Assembly (NCBI RefSeq): GCF_023715415.1
Contig: NZ_JAMBOB010000002.1
Span: forward strand, 1 to 64,000
Direction of reading: 5' to 3'
DNA length: 64,000 nt
Origin: Neobacillus niacini
Lineage (GTDB): Bacteria > Bacillota > Bacilli > Bacillales > Cytobacillaceae
The translations under genes were made by a program, and so were the position numbers. The notes below the pieces were generated by a model that was not told where the DNA came from, did not search any database, and saw only the letters and a list, made by a program, of their open reading frames with translations. Of this stretch, positions 27,639-37,227 are shown in pieces. Numbering within the stretch: position 1 is the first letter of the stretch; every line of letters starts with the position of its first letter.

Positions 27639-29105
27639 ATGGGAAAACCAACGGGATTTATGGAATATTCCCGCGAAAAAGTGGGAGAAAGAAATCCGCT
27701 GACACGGCAAAACGATTGGAGCGAATATAGTGTTCCTTTTTCAGATGAAAAGTTACGTATACAGGGGGCGCGGTGCATGGATTGCTCCATTCCCTTCTGT
27801 CATACCGGGATGGAGATCCAAGGAGCAACGTCAGGCTGTCCAATTCACAACCTGATTCCGGAGTGGAATGATCTAGTGTATCGCGGCCTTTGGAAAGAAG
27901 CACTTGACAGGCTGTTGAAGACAAATAATTTCCCTGAGTTTACAGGAAGGGTTTGTCCGGCTCCGTGTGAAGGTTCATGTACATTGGCGATTTCCGACCC
28001 GTCAGTTGCAATTAAGAATATTGAACAAGCGATTATCGATAAAGGTTTTGAAAACGGATGGATTACACCAAGGATTCCAAGGTCTCGGACTGGAAAGAAA
28101 GTGGCGATTATCGGTTCCGGCCCTGCTGGTTTGGCAGCAGCTGATCAGCTTAATCAAGCAGGCCACTCCGTAACTGTTTTTGAGCGAGCTGACCGTCCAG
28201 GTGGTTTGCTGATGTATGGAATTCCGAACATGAAGCTTGAAAAAGAAGTAGTAGAACGCCGGGTTCGTTTATTGACTCAGGAAGGCATTGACTTTGTTAC
28301 CAATACAGAAGTGGGCAAAGATATCACAGCTGCAGAACTTCAAGCAAAGTACGAAGCGGTCATCCTTTGTACAGGAGCCCAAAGGCAGCGGGATTTAGTG
28401 ATTGAGGGCCGGGAAGCAAAGGGAATATACTTTGCGATGGATTATTTAACCCTAGCGACAAAAAGTCTGTTAGATTCGAACTTTGAGGATGGTCAATTCA
28501 TCAATGTAGAAGACAAAGACGTTATCGTTATTGGTGGTGGGGACACAGGGGCCGACTGTGTGGCAACAGCGCTTCGTCAAAAAGCCAAGAGTGTCGTGCA
28601 GTTCGGCAAGCATCCGCAATTGCCTGCTGAACGTACTTCAGGTAATTTATGGCCTGCTTTTCCAAACGTTTTTACAATGGATTATGCTTATAAGGAAGCT
28701 GAAGCGAAATTTGGGGATGATCCACGCCAATACTCGATTCAAACAAAGAAAATCGTAGCCGATGAGAATGGGAATCTTAGAGAGCTTCATACCATCCAAA
28801 TGGAAAAACTAAAGGATGAAGAAGGTCGTTATTATTTTAAAGAAATCCCAGGCACTGAAAAAGTATGGCCAGCTCAGTTTGTGTTTATCGCAATCGGCTT
28901 TGAAGGTACTGAACAGCCTCTGTTAAGCCAATTCGGTGTAAAAGCACTCAACCAAAAGGTTGCTGCGAAGTACGGTGATTTCAGAACAAACATCGAAGGA
29001 GTGTTCGCTGCAGGCGATGCAAGAAGAGGTCAAAGCCTCATCGTTTGGGCGATTAACGAAGGTCGGGAAGTGGCACGGGAAGTCGAAAAATACTTGATGG
29101 TTTAA
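27639..29105 (+). CDS. gltB: Glutamate synthase small subunit
   Basis: A 488-residue flavoprotein passing electrons from NADPH to the large subunit. N-terminal cysteines in CMDCSIPFCHTG, GCPIHNLIPEW and CPAPCEGSC ligate the two 4Fe-4S clusters; IIGSGPAGLAAADQL binds FAD and VIGGGDTGADCV NADPH. AAGGGGAGAGG precedes ATG 27639, 17 bases after gltA. Confidence 0.95.
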   Translation: MGKPTGFMEYSREKVGERNPLTRQNDWSEYSVPFSDEKLRIQGARCMDCSIPFCHTGMEIQGATSGCPIHNLIPEWNDLVYRGLWKEALDRLLKTNNFPEFTGRVCPAPCEGSCTLAISDPSVAIKNIEQAIIDKGFENGWITPRIPRSRTGKKVAIIGSGPAGLAAADQLNQAGHSVTVFERADRPGGLLMYGIPNMKLEKEVVERRVRLLTQEGIDFVTNTEVGKDITAAELQAKYEAVILCTGAQRQRDLVIEGREAKGIYFAMDYLTLATKSLLDSNFEDGQFINVEDKDVIVIGGGDTGADCVATALRQKAKSVVQFGKHPQLPAERTSGNLWPAFPNVFTMDYAYKEAEAKFGDDPRQYSIQTKKIVADENGNLRELHTIQMEKLKDEEGRYYFKEIPGTEKVWPAQFVFIAIGFEGTEQPLLSQFGVKALNQKVAAKYGDFRTNIEGVFAAGDARRGQSLIVWAINEGREVAREVEKYLMV

Positions 29106-29146
29106 AAACTCCATCTAACCTAATAAATTTTGTAATAATATAAAGA

Positions 29147-29185
29147 CCGCACGGTGAAGCTTATCACTCGTGCGGTTTATTTTTT
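29147..29185 (+). terminator. Intrinsic terminator of gltAB
   Basis: CCGCACG at 29147-29153 pairs with CGTGCGG at 29169-29175, followed by TTTATTTTTT. It lies between the convergent gltB and gerC genes and may also slow transcription from the other side. Confidence 0.85.
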
Positions 29186-29200
29186 AGAAAACTCCATTCA

Positions 29201-30289
29201 CTAATCAACAGTTCCTGTTTGTAGGATTTCTATATCTGCATTTACAACGACTTTAACGTTTGGATAATACATATTCCATTGTTTTTCATTAAATCCGCGA
29301 TAATGTTCTTTATATTTTGCTCCTAAACCTAAAGGATCAACTTGATGCTTCTTAAATTGATTGATGATATTTATGGCGCTTTTTTCTAATTCCTGTTCAA
29401 CCTGTTTTTGATACTTTTTCTTATCAAAAGACTGCCTTTGTTTCTCTGAAGGAGCGAACTCATGAAGTCTTGTTTTCATTTTTAAATTAATCGTAAATTC
29501 TGGTCTACCCTGTACAATTTTCACTTTATACTTTACTTTTGAACCGAGAGTATCAAGTACAACATTATCATGTTTTTCTAAAATAAATTGGCGTAATCCA
29601 GTTCTATTTATATCAACAAGTGCCTTGAAAATAAAAAGATCCTCCATTGAAATCGAAGTAACATATTGATCATCCTTAAAAATTGCCATGCCAGTAATCC
29701 TAATGTTATCTTTTTCCTTTTTTATTAAAGGTAAATAAGGATCCTGTCCAATTTGAAAAAATTGAAATAAAAAGGATTGTAAATTTGTTTGGGGAAGTAG
29801 TCCCATTTTCATATTTTGCTCCAGCAATTCTTGGATATGAATTGAAACATTCTCATTTTTATATTTCTTCATTTTAAATAATTCATTCGAATCGCCATCA
29901 ACAATAGCCATTTGTACAAGACTCCCGATAGCAGGATCACGATGTAAGGTATCTACAAAATCATTTATCCCTTTCTTTGCCATTTTTTTGCCATACAGAG
30001 CTACACGAACCTGACCACTTACCAATGTGTATCGAGTTTCGTTATTTAAGATCGAACGAATTTCTTTACTGGATTTCCCTATAGCTGTTCTGACTTCTGT
30101 AGTAGAAGTTTTGTCTTTTTTAAATATAGGAAATACAATCGTTCCCTTTATGTTCTTTTTTTCGGCCAGATCATACCCTACCCCTTGAGCCATATCGATT
30201 TCATTGACAATGTTGGTAGGAAGAAAGCTGCACCCTGATAATAATAATAATAATATAAGAATCAAACAAAACGCAGACCTATTCATCAT
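29201..30289 (-). CDS. Spore germination protein, Ger(x)C family lipoprotein
   Basis: A 362-residue lipoprotein, the C subunit of a GerA-type nutrient receptor in the inner spore membrane. The N-terminal hydrophobic stretch ends in LLLLLSGC, a lipobox with Cys as the lipidated residue. The three-domain GerC fold is suggested by normal length and the segments VGYDLAEKKNIKGTIVFPI and GSLVQMAIVDGDSNELF. Its start overlaps the end of the B-subunit gene by 11 bases, indicating translational coupling. Confidence 0.88.
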   Translation of the reverse strand: MMNRSAFCLILILLLLLSGCSFLPTNIVNEIDMAQGVGYDLAEKKNIKGTIVFPIFKKDKTSTTEVRTAIGKSSKEIRSILNNETRYTLVSGQVRVALYGKKMAKKGINDFVDTLHRDPAIGSLVQMAIVDGDSNELFKMKKYKNENVSIHIQELLEQNMKMGLLPQTNLQSFLFQFFQIGQDPYLPLIKKEKDNIRITGMAIFKDDQYVTSISMEDLFIFKALVDINRTGLRQFILEKHDNVVLDTLGSKVKYKVKIVQGRPEFTINLKMKTRLHEFAPSEKQRQSFDKKKYQKQVEQELEKSAINIINQFKKHQVDPLGLGAKYKEHYRGFNEKQWNMYYPNVKVVVNADIEILQTGTVD

Positions 30290-31364
30290 TTTGCTTTCCC
30301 CTTTTTAAAAAAGTTAAAACAAGTAAGAGTATGGGGATATAGCCGTAAAATATCCATAAATTCATTTGAATGATATATTTATTCAGCATATCTTTGAAGG
30401 AACCGTTAAATTGACAAAGGATAATACTTAAGAGGCAAAGAAGGAGTAATGTATATTTTTGCTTCCTGTTAAAAATTCTCTTTAAACCTCTGCTGGAGCA
30501 CCATAAAAAAAGTGCGATTAAAACACTAATGATAATTAAATACATGGATATATATAGGTATTCAAATCGTTCCAAGAAAGACAACGTAACTGTTTTTGTT
30601 AAAGAAAGTTCAGGCCAAAGTGTTGTTTTTAACTGATTTTCACTATAAAAGGTAAAGGAAACAATAGCAGAAATGGTATACAGGATAGTGGTAAATAAAA
30701 CACCTAAATGAGCGAATTTTTTTGAAGCTTTAGGATCTCTTATAAAGGGATAGTACATCAACAATGCCTCAGTTCCCGCTATTGAATACATCGAGCTTTT
30801 AATGGAGTCCGCTAGGTCCATAAAGGAATGGCTCATGATCGGAAGTAAATTTGAAAAGTGGGCAATTTTTAACGGGAAAATAAAAAGTACGATTAGCAAA
30901 ATTTGCGGAAAAATAAACGATAAAAAGGACATGCCGACAATAACCCGAAATCCTCCAGAAACACAATAATATACTGATAGTAAAATAATAGTAGAAAGTA
31001 TCCATGAAGGCATGGTAGGAAACATCCATACTTGAATGATCTCTATAAACCCAATTAAAACAGAAATACTTGCTAACCAATAATAAATCATGATAAAGAA
31101 GCTAAGAAATTTACCTAGTCCATTTCCAAAAATAGTGGTATGTACATCGATAATATCTCCATTGGTTTTTCCTAAAAGTTTGTACATCACCCAAATAAAC
31201 GCTTGTACTAAACACCCAGCAACTAATACACCAATCCAGGCATCATATCCTGCTTTCGCGGCAATTGTCCTTTGAAAACTTAAAATCCCAACACCAACCT
31301 GAGAATTGTAAATAATAAAGAAGACTAAATAGGGAGAAACTTGATGTCTAATATTGGCTTGCAA
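30279..31364 (-). CDS. Spore germination protein, GerAB/GerB-family permease-like subunit
   Basis: A 361-residue membrane protein of the amino acid/polyamine/organocation transporter superfamily with about ten membrane segments. Family-like text includes VGVGILSFQRTIAAKAGYDAW near the N-terminus and MYSIAGTEALLMYYPFI in the middle. In GerA-type receptors this subunit binds the germinant. It lies 21 bases after the A subunit and overlaps the C subunit. Confidence 0.9.
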   Translation of the reverse strand: MQANIRHQVSPYLVFFIIYNSQVGVGILSFQRTIAAKAGYDAWIGVLVAGCLVQAFIWVMYKLLGKTNGDIIDVHTTIFGNGLGKFLSFFIMIYYWLASISVLIGFIEIIQVWMFPTMPSWILSTIILLSVYYCVSGGFRVIVGMSFLSFIFPQILLIVLFIFPLKIAHFSNLLPIMSHSFMDLADSIKSSMYSIAGTEALLMYYPFIRDPKASKKFAHLGVLFTTILYTISAIVSFTFYSENQLKTTLWPELSLTKTVTLSFLERFEYLYISMYLIIISVLIALFLWCSSRGLKRIFNRKQKYTLLLLCLLSIILCQFNGSFKDMLNKYIIQMNLWIFYGYIPILLLVLTFLKRGKQNDE

Positions 31365-31385
31365 ATTGTTTTTCCCCTTTACGAT

Positions 31386-32870
31386 TTATTCATAAAAATC
31401 GTTTGCCGGCCCCGTTTTTTTTCCTGTACCTGTTGATTTCCACTTTTTTTGCGGTCTCAAGGTTTTTGGGTTTTCTTTTTGCATGGAAAATGGCAGCCTT
31501 ACCCATAAATCTTGAAAGGAAGTATTCCGTATTGGATACTGGCTTAAATAAGGTCGCCCAAGTGACGTTAACCGAAGTAAATGGATTTGTGTAATTAGGA
31601 AGGCTAAAAACACCCCAAGCAAACCAAACCATTGTGCAAGAAAAATAACTGGAAACTTAATAAATCTAATGGTATTACTAAATTTATAAACAGGTGAGGT
31701 ATAGGAAGCCAAAGAGCCGAGTCCTACTAAAATAAGCAATACATTGCTAGTTAATCCAGCTTCCACAACAGCTTGCCCAATTACAATACCACCTACAACA
31801 CCGAGGGATTGTCCTATTTTAAGCGGCAGACGGATTCCGGCCTCTTTTACCATTTCAATCATTAATTCTAAAAAAAGAGCCTCTAAGAATGGGGCAAATG
31901 GAACAGCTGCCCTTGATCCAACGAGCGTTTCTAATAAACGGGCCGGGATCAATTCATAATGATAGGTCATAATGGCTACATACATTGGGGTTATCATTGT
32001 CGAGATAAACATAGCAGCAAATCGCAATAACCGAAAGAAATTTGAAATGATCCAGGAATAGCTATAATCTTCCATTGCAATAAAAGATTCCATTAGGGTA
32101 ACGGGAAGTATGACAAGATTCGGTGAACCATCTGATGCAATGATTATTTTTCCTTCTGTTAGTCCAGCAGCAACTCGGTCCGCCCTTTCCGTTGATATCG
32201 ATTGTGGAAACAAAGAATTAGAATTGTCTTCAATCATCGACGCGATATATGAACTGTCTTGTATATGATCATATTGAATATCTTTTATTCTTTGGATGAC
32301 CGTGTTTACATTTTCAGGATCTGCAATTCCGTCCATGTAAAGGACTGCTACTCTTGTTTTGGATAGCTCTCCAACCTTCATTTCTTTGACGAGCAGTTCT
32401 GGAACAGGCAATCTTTTTCGAACTAGATTGATATTAGTATCTAATTCTTCAATAAATCCAACCTGCGGTCCTAGTGTAGAGGATTCCATAGTTGCCATGC
32501 CGACATCTCGAAATTTACTGTTCGCAATATTGATTAATAAACATTCGTCATCATATTGGTGCTTTTGAATAGCTAGGGACCCATTCAAAATGTTTTGGAT
32601 GATTTCATCTGCATCCCTTGTAAAAATAATCTCTTGAACAGGGATTCTACTTTTTAATTCTTCTAATGGAAGTTTTTCTTGTAAATATGGCAGAACATCT
32701 TTATGTAAAATGTCTGATGAAACAAGGGTGCGATAATATGAAATCCAAAAGGGCTCATCGTCTCTTAAGGAAGTATGCTCGTGAACGAAATCATTTGATT
32801 TGGATAATCGTTCAAGCCAGTTTTGATTTGAGCCTGCTCCATATTCCTTGTCTCCATTTTTTAACTTCAT
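31386..32870 (-). CDS. Spore germination protein, GerA family subunit
   Basis: A 494-residue GerA-type A subunit: a soluble N-terminal half (ELKSRIPVQEIIFTRDADEI) and a C-terminal membrane half with about five segments (SYSWIISNFFRLLRFAAMFI, PFAPFLEALFLELMIEMVKE). The Lys/Arg-rich tail RPQKKWKSTGTGKKTG is usual. It is first in the A-B-C operon. The germinant cannot be predicted. Such operons are expressed in the forespore under SigG; no convincing SigG promoter was made out by eye in the 137 bases upstream. Confidence 0.92.
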   Translation of the reverse strand: MKLKNGDKEYGAGSNQNWLERLSKSNDFVHEHTSLRDDEPFWISYYRTLVSSDILHKDVLPYLQEKLPLEELKSRIPVQEIIFTRDADEIIQNILNGSLAIQKHQYDDECLLINIANSKFRDVGMATMESSTLGPQVGFIEELDTNINLVRKRLPVPELLVKEMKVGELSKTRVAVLYMDGIADPENVNTVIQRIKDIQYDHIQDSSYIASMIEDNSNSLFPQSISTERADRVAAGLTEGKIIIASDGSPNLVILPVTLMESFIAMEDYSYSWIISNFFRLLRFAAMFISTMITPMYVAIMTYHYELIPARLLETLVGSRAAVPFAPFLEALFLELMIEMVKEAGIRLPLKIGQSLGVVGGIVIGQAVVEAGLTSNVLLILVGLGSLASYTSPVYKFSNTIRFIKFPVIFLAQWFGLLGVFLAFLITQIHLLRLTSLGRPYLSQYPIRNTSFQDLWVRLPFSMQKENPKTLRPQKKWKSTGTGKKTGPANDFYE

Positions 32871-33007
32871 TATAATCCCTCGAGTAATTTTTTCTCAGTT
32901 TGTGTAGATATGGAGATTTTATACAAATCAACATTTATTACCCTTTGGAAATTTCATTTTTTTGAAGCATCTGAAGTGGCAAGAACGAGTGTTTGAACAT
33001 TTTTACA

Positions 33008-33934
33008 TTAATCATTATATGATGAATATGTCAGCATTCGGGAATAGAATTTAAAATGTTCTAAAAATTTCTTTGTGTTAAGTGAATAATGATTATTCTC
33101 TGAGCGTACCCATCCTAAACCTACATTTTCCTGTTCGTACTCTTTAATTTCGAGAGGGACTATTTCACCGCTAAGAACATCAGGATCATTTTTTATAGTA
33201 AAGTCAGGTACTAAACTAATTCCTAATCCTTCAATAATCGCTTTTTTTATTACTGCTGAATTGTCCGTGGTAAATAAAATATTTAATGGCCCAAATTGAC
33301 TGATTATGTTATTTACAAATCGTTTCACATATTCACCATTATATAAAATAACGTTTTGAGTTATTAATTGTTGAGGCGTTATGTTTTTATGTAACGCTAA
33401 TGGAGACGTTTTGCTGACGGCCACCATCATCTTTCCTTCAAGGATTACTTCAAATAGTAGATCTTCTCCTTTTTTTAATAAATCTTCGTATATCGTGATT
33501 AAGCCTATGTCAATCTGATTATTTCGGACATGTTCAATAATATGCTGGGTGGTTTTTTCAGAAATTTCTATATTCACATTTGGATAGGCTTTTTTAAAGG
33601 CGGCTAATGGTTCCAACAGGAACAGCATAAAGCCAGGGATTGATGATAATTTTAGATTTCCGGTATGCACTGTGTTATAAGTTTGGGCTTCTTCTTTAAA
33701 TTCGTGAAGCTTCATTAATACTTCATATGCCTTTTTAATTAAAGTTTTTCCTTCATTCGTTGGAACGGCACCAAGTCGTCGGTTGCGTTTAAATATTTTA
33801 ACTCCCAGCTCATCTTCTAATCTAGTAATGGATTGACTGATTCCTGATTGCGAAACATGAAGTTTTTGTGCTGCGATAGAAATAGAGCCTGTTTCCGCAA
33901 TCTTTACAATGTACTCAAGTTGTTCGATATGCAT
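33008..33934 (-). CDS. LysR-family transcriptional regulator
   Basis: A 308-residue LysR-type protein. HTH residues about 3-60 contain LEYIVKIAETGSISIAAQKL and SQSGISQSITRLEDELGVKI; the rest is the two-lobed co-inducer domain (YNTVHTGNLKLSSIPGFMLF). It is divergent from the acyl-CoA ligase gene at 34077, so it most likely regulates that gene and its downstream partners. AAAAGGAG precedes ATG 33934. The inducer is unknown; a fatty acid, acyl-CoA or alcohol would fit the neighbours. Confidence 0.88.
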   Translation of the reverse strand: MHIEQLEYIVKIAETGSISIAAQKLHVSQSGISQSITRLEDELGVKIFKRNRRLGAVPTNEGKTLIKKAYEVLMKLHEFKEEAQTYNTVHTGNLKLSSIPGFMLFLLEPLAAFKKAYPNVNIEISEKTTQHIIEHVRNNQIDIGLITIYEDLLKKGEDLLFEVILEGKMMVAVSKTSPLALHKNITPQQLITQNVILYNGEYVKRFVNNIISQFGPLNILFTTDNSAVIKKAIIEGLGISLVPDFTIKNDPDVLSGEIVPLEIKEYEQENVGLGWVRSENNHYSLNTKKFLEHFKFYSRMLTYSSYND

Positions 33935-33963
33935 AGGTTTCTCCTTTTAATATAGAAGCATAG

Positions 33964-33979
33964 CTTATATATTCATAAG
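33964..33979. promoter_or_regulatory. LysR-type operator-like dyad
   Basis: CTTATATATTCATAAG has 5-bp inverted arms CTTAT/ATAAG around a 6-base centre with the T-N11-A pattern of LysR sites. It is 30 bases from the regulator start and about 100 bases from the ligase start. Confidence 0.5.
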
Positions 33980-34076
33980 TAATGGTTGATTTATTTAAGT
34001 GTAGATTATATATATAATAAATTCAAGCAATTCATAATTTTCATAGATTTAAAAAGATTGGAGGAGAAAGAAAATA

Positions 34077-35594
34077 ATGGTTTTGAATTTGAATGAGAAT
34101 TTAAAGAACAGTGCTGCAAGATTTCCAAGTAATATTGCCTATACGTTTTTGTACCAAAGTACAACGTATGCTGAACTTGATCATGAGGTAGATTGTGTTG
34201 CAGCGGGGTTATCTGCTGCAGGCATCAGAAAAGGGGACAAAGTTGCTTTACTCCTTGGGAATTGCCCGGAGTTTGTTACTGCTTACTATGGGATTCTTCG
34301 TGCAGGTGGAGTAGTTGTTCCAATTAATCCAACCTTCACTTCAGGAGAAATTTCATATATTTTATCAAATAGCCATACGAAAGCTGTGATTACTGATGCT
34401 TCTTTAGAGTCAACCATATCTCAATTGAAAGAGCAATTAGAACATTTGAAGATTGTCATCTATACAGAATCGATCAAGTCTGAATTATCATGGGAGATTG
34501 TCTTTCAAGAAGCAAATGATATTTTTGTAAGCCCTTCCATCCAGGAGGATGATCTGGCGGTTATTCTCTATACTTCCGGAACAACTGGAAAGCCGAAGGG
34601 TGCTATGTTGTCTCATCGAAATATGGTGTCCAATGTTGCATCATTATCTAGGCTAACAGAGTTGACAGAAGAAGATCGTATTATTACTGTTCTACCAATG
34701 TTCCATGTGTTTAGTTTGTCGGTTTGTATCAACATGCCTATTGCCTGCGGGGGCACAATTGTCATTGTTCCGAAATTTAGTCCTGCTGAGGTGATTAACA
34801 CGATTAGAAGAGAGAAAGCGTCATTGTTTGCTGGGGTTCCAACCATGTTTAGCTTTATGTTACAGGTGCCAGGAGCGACGGCAGAAGATTTTTCATCTAT
34901 ACGGGCATGCTTTTCAGGTGGAGCTTCCATTCCGGTTGAACTACTTCACAGATTTGAAGAGAAGTATAACGTTCGGATTATAGAGGGCTATGGCCTTTCT
35001 GAAACTGCCCCCGTTACAGCCTTTAACCCATTGCGGGGAACACGCAAACCTGGTTCTGTTGGTATAGATATACCTGATGTAAAGAACAAAGTGGTGGATC
35101 CGGATGGAATTGAAGTTCCAAGAGGAGAAATTGGAGAATTGATTGTAAAAGGTCCGAATGTGATGATGGGTTATTTAGGAATGCCGGAGGCTACATTTTC
35201 AGCATTAAAAAATGGATGGTTTTATACAGGTGATTTGGCCCGAATGGATGAAGAAGGGTACATCTATATCGTGGACCGTAAAAAAGATATGATCATCGTT
35301 GGCGGGTACAACGTCTATCCGAGAGAAGTGGAAGAAGTATTATATCAACATCCGGCAATTGTGGAAACAGCCGTAATTGGAATGAAGGATAAAGATTTTG
35401 GAGAGATTGTAAAGGCTGTCGTTGTATCAAACGATGAATCTATAACGAAGGATGATATCTTGCATTTCTGCCAGGACAAGCTTGCAAAGTACAAGCTTCC
35501 AAGACAAGTGGAATTTATGAAGGAATTACCTAAGAATAGTACAGGTAAAATTTTGAAAAGAGCTTTGCATGTTGAACAAGTGGAAGTTAATTAG
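34077..35594 (+). CDS. Fatty-acid-CoA ligase (class I adenylate-forming)
   Basis: A 505-residue AMP-forming acyl-CoA synthetase. LYTSGTTGKPKGAMLSHRNM is the P-loop, GYGLSETAPVTAFNP the adenine motif, YTGDLARMDEEGYIYIVDRK the hinge, and NSTGKILKR the C-terminal lysine loop. The length fits fatty- or aryl-acid ligases of Bacillus (LcfA/YhfL type). GGAGGAGAAAG precedes ATG 34077. It is followed by aldehyde and alcohol dehydrogenases in the same direction, which suggests it activates the acid produced by them. Confidence 0.88.
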   Translation: MVLNLNENLKNSAARFPSNIAYTFLYQSTTYAELDHEVDCVAAGLSAAGIRKGDKVALLLGNCPEFVTAYYGILRAGGVVVPINPTFTSGEISYILSNSHTKAVITDASLESTISQLKEQLEHLKIVIYTESIKSELSWEIVFQEANDIFVSPSIQEDDLAVILYTSGTTGKPKGAMLSHRNMVSNVASLSRLTELTEEDRIITVLPMFHVFSLSVCINMPIACGGTIVIVPKFSPAEVINTIRREKASLFAGVPTMFSFMLQVPGATAEDFSSIRACFSGGASIPVELLHRFEEKYNVRIIEGYGLSETAPVTAFNPLRGTRKPGSVGIDIPDVKNKVVDPDGIEVPRGEIGELIVKGPNVMMGYLGMPEATFSALKNGWFYTGDLARMDEEGYIYIVDRKKDMIIVGGYNVYPREVEEVLYQHPAIVETAVIGMKDKDFGEIVKAVVVSNDESITKDDILHFCQDKLAKYKLPRQVEFMKELPKNSTGKILKRALHVEQVEVN

Positions 35595-35661
35595 TTTGAT
35601 AGAGAAATATTTTAAAAACATTTGTCAATATTCAAAGAGTAATTAACAAGGAGGAATTTCT

Positions 35662-37182
35662 ATGAAAACAGCAGTGCAAATATTGGAATTTCCACTCTAT
35701 ATAAACGGGGAGTGGAAGCCAGCTATAAGCGGAGAAACGTTTAATGTAGTTAACCCTGCAACTGGCGAAGTCGCGGCAAAGGTAGCGAAAGCTGGGATCG
35801 AAGATGTGGAGGTCGCCGTTTCCTCAGCTCGTCAGGCTTTTGAATCGGGAGTATGGTCTAAAAAATCCCCGCAAGAACGTGCTCACGTACTTGTCCAATT
35901 TGGAAACAAGATCATTGAACATGCTGAAGAATTGGGTTACTTAGAATCTATTAGTTCAGGGGCTACCGTTCGACGTATTTCAAACTTAGACATCCTATCC
36001 ATTGTCGATCTCTTACAGCAAACAGCAAAGTTTACCGTAGAGTATCCGTATGTTGAGTCACTTCCAACTGTACCATTTCCTGGACCAAGCAATAACCAAG
36101 TCTGGCGTGAGCCGCTTGGAGTTGTAGCAGCTGTGACGGCTTGGAACTTTCCAATGATTTTAGCTATGTGGAAAATTGCCCCCGCGTTGGCAATGGGGAA
36201 CTCGATCGTAGTCAAACCAGCATCCAATACGCCGTTATCTACCTTGAAATTAGCGGAATTGGCAGCTGAAGCAGGAATCCCGGCAGGTGTATTCAATGTT
36301 GTATCTGGTCCTGGTGCCAGCATTGGAGAAGCACTTGTCACGCATCCAAGTGTAGACAAAGTGGCTTTTACCGGTTCTACAGAGGTAGGGAGCCGCATTA
36401 TGGAGCAGGCGTCTAAAACGGTGAAACGCGTCACGCTTGAGTTAGGCGGGAAATCACCTGCCATCGTATTGCCAGATGCTGACATGAGCATTACCATTCC
36501 TGGCATTTTATTCGGATTCTTAACACACTCTGGGCAAGTTTGTGAATCCGGTACGCGAGTATTAGTACATGATTCCATTTATGAACAAGTAATTGAACAA
36601 TTATCTGAACTTGCAAGCACGATTAAAATTGGGAATCCATTAGATATCGCAACGGGAATGGGACCGATGGTATCACAGCAACAATTGGATACCGTACTTT
36701 CTTATATTGAATCCGGTATTCAAGAAGGGGCACGATTGGTTTGCGGAGGTAAGCGTACAATTGTTGAAGGATTTGAAAATGGGTATTTTATTGAGCCTAC
36801 GATTTTTGCGGATGTTCATAATGACATGAAGATTGCTAGAGAAGAAATTTTCGGTCCTGTTCTTTCAGTCATTCGTTACTCCACTGTTGAGGAGGCGATC
36901 GAAATTGCGAATGACACGATTTATGGATTAGCAGGTGGAGTTTGGACTAAGAATGTAAATAAAGGAATGAAAATTGCCCGTGAATTAAAGGCTGGAACGA
37001 TCTGGATCAATGATTGGCATATGCTCCGTAGTGATGCTCCATTTGGGGGATACAAGCAAAGCGGGTTCGGGAGAGAATTAGGCCGCTATGCACTAGACGA
37101 ATATTCGCAGCTAAAGCATGTTCACTGTTCACTCGTACCTGAAGTAAGCCAAAGACCTTGGTACCAAATATTATTGGGGTAA
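35662..37182 (+). CDS. Aldehyde dehydrogenase
   Basis: A 506-residue NAD(P)-dependent aldehyde dehydrogenase. TAWNFPMILAMWKIAPALA gives the oxyanion Asn, KVAFTGSTEVGS the cofactor site, LELGGKSP the general-base Glu and GQVCESGTRV the catalytic Cys. EEIFGPVLSVIRY is also intact. AAGGAGGAATTTCT precedes ATG 35662. With the alcohol dehydrogenase and ligase on either side it would convert an alcohol-derived aldehyde to the acid. The chain length of the substrate is not evident. Confidence 0.9.
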   Translation: MKTAVQILEFPLYINGEWKPAISGETFNVVNPATGEVAAKVAKAGIEDVEVAVSSARQAFESGVWSKKSPQERAHVLVQFGNKIIEHAEELGYLESISSGATVRRISNLDILSIVDLLQQTAKFTVEYPYVESLPTVPFPGPSNNQVWREPLGVVAAVTAWNFPMILAMWKIAPALAMGNSIVVKPASNTPLSTLKLAELAAEAGIPAGVFNVVSGPGASIGEALVTHPSVDKVAFTGSTEVGSRIMEQASKTVKRVTLELGGKSPAIVLPDADMSITIPGILFGFLTHSGQVCESGTRVLVHDSIYEQVIEQLSELASTIKIGNPLDIATGMGPMVSQQQLDTVLSYIESGIQEGARLVCGGKRTIVEGFENGYFIEPTIFADVHNDMKIAREEIFGPVLSVIRYSTVEEAIEIANDTIYGLAGGVWTKNVNKGMKIARELKAGTIWINDWHMLRSDAPFGGYKQSGFGRELGRYALDEYSQLKHVHCSLVPEVSQRPWYQILLG

Positions 37183-37227
37183 TACAGGTTCATTTAATAA
37201 TACAAAAATAAAAAAGCAGGTGATTCT

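Noticed and set aside
35937..36578. 213-codon frame opposite the aldehyde dehydrogenase
   Set aside because: Antisense shadow of a well-conserved gene; composition is that of reversed codons, with no RBS.
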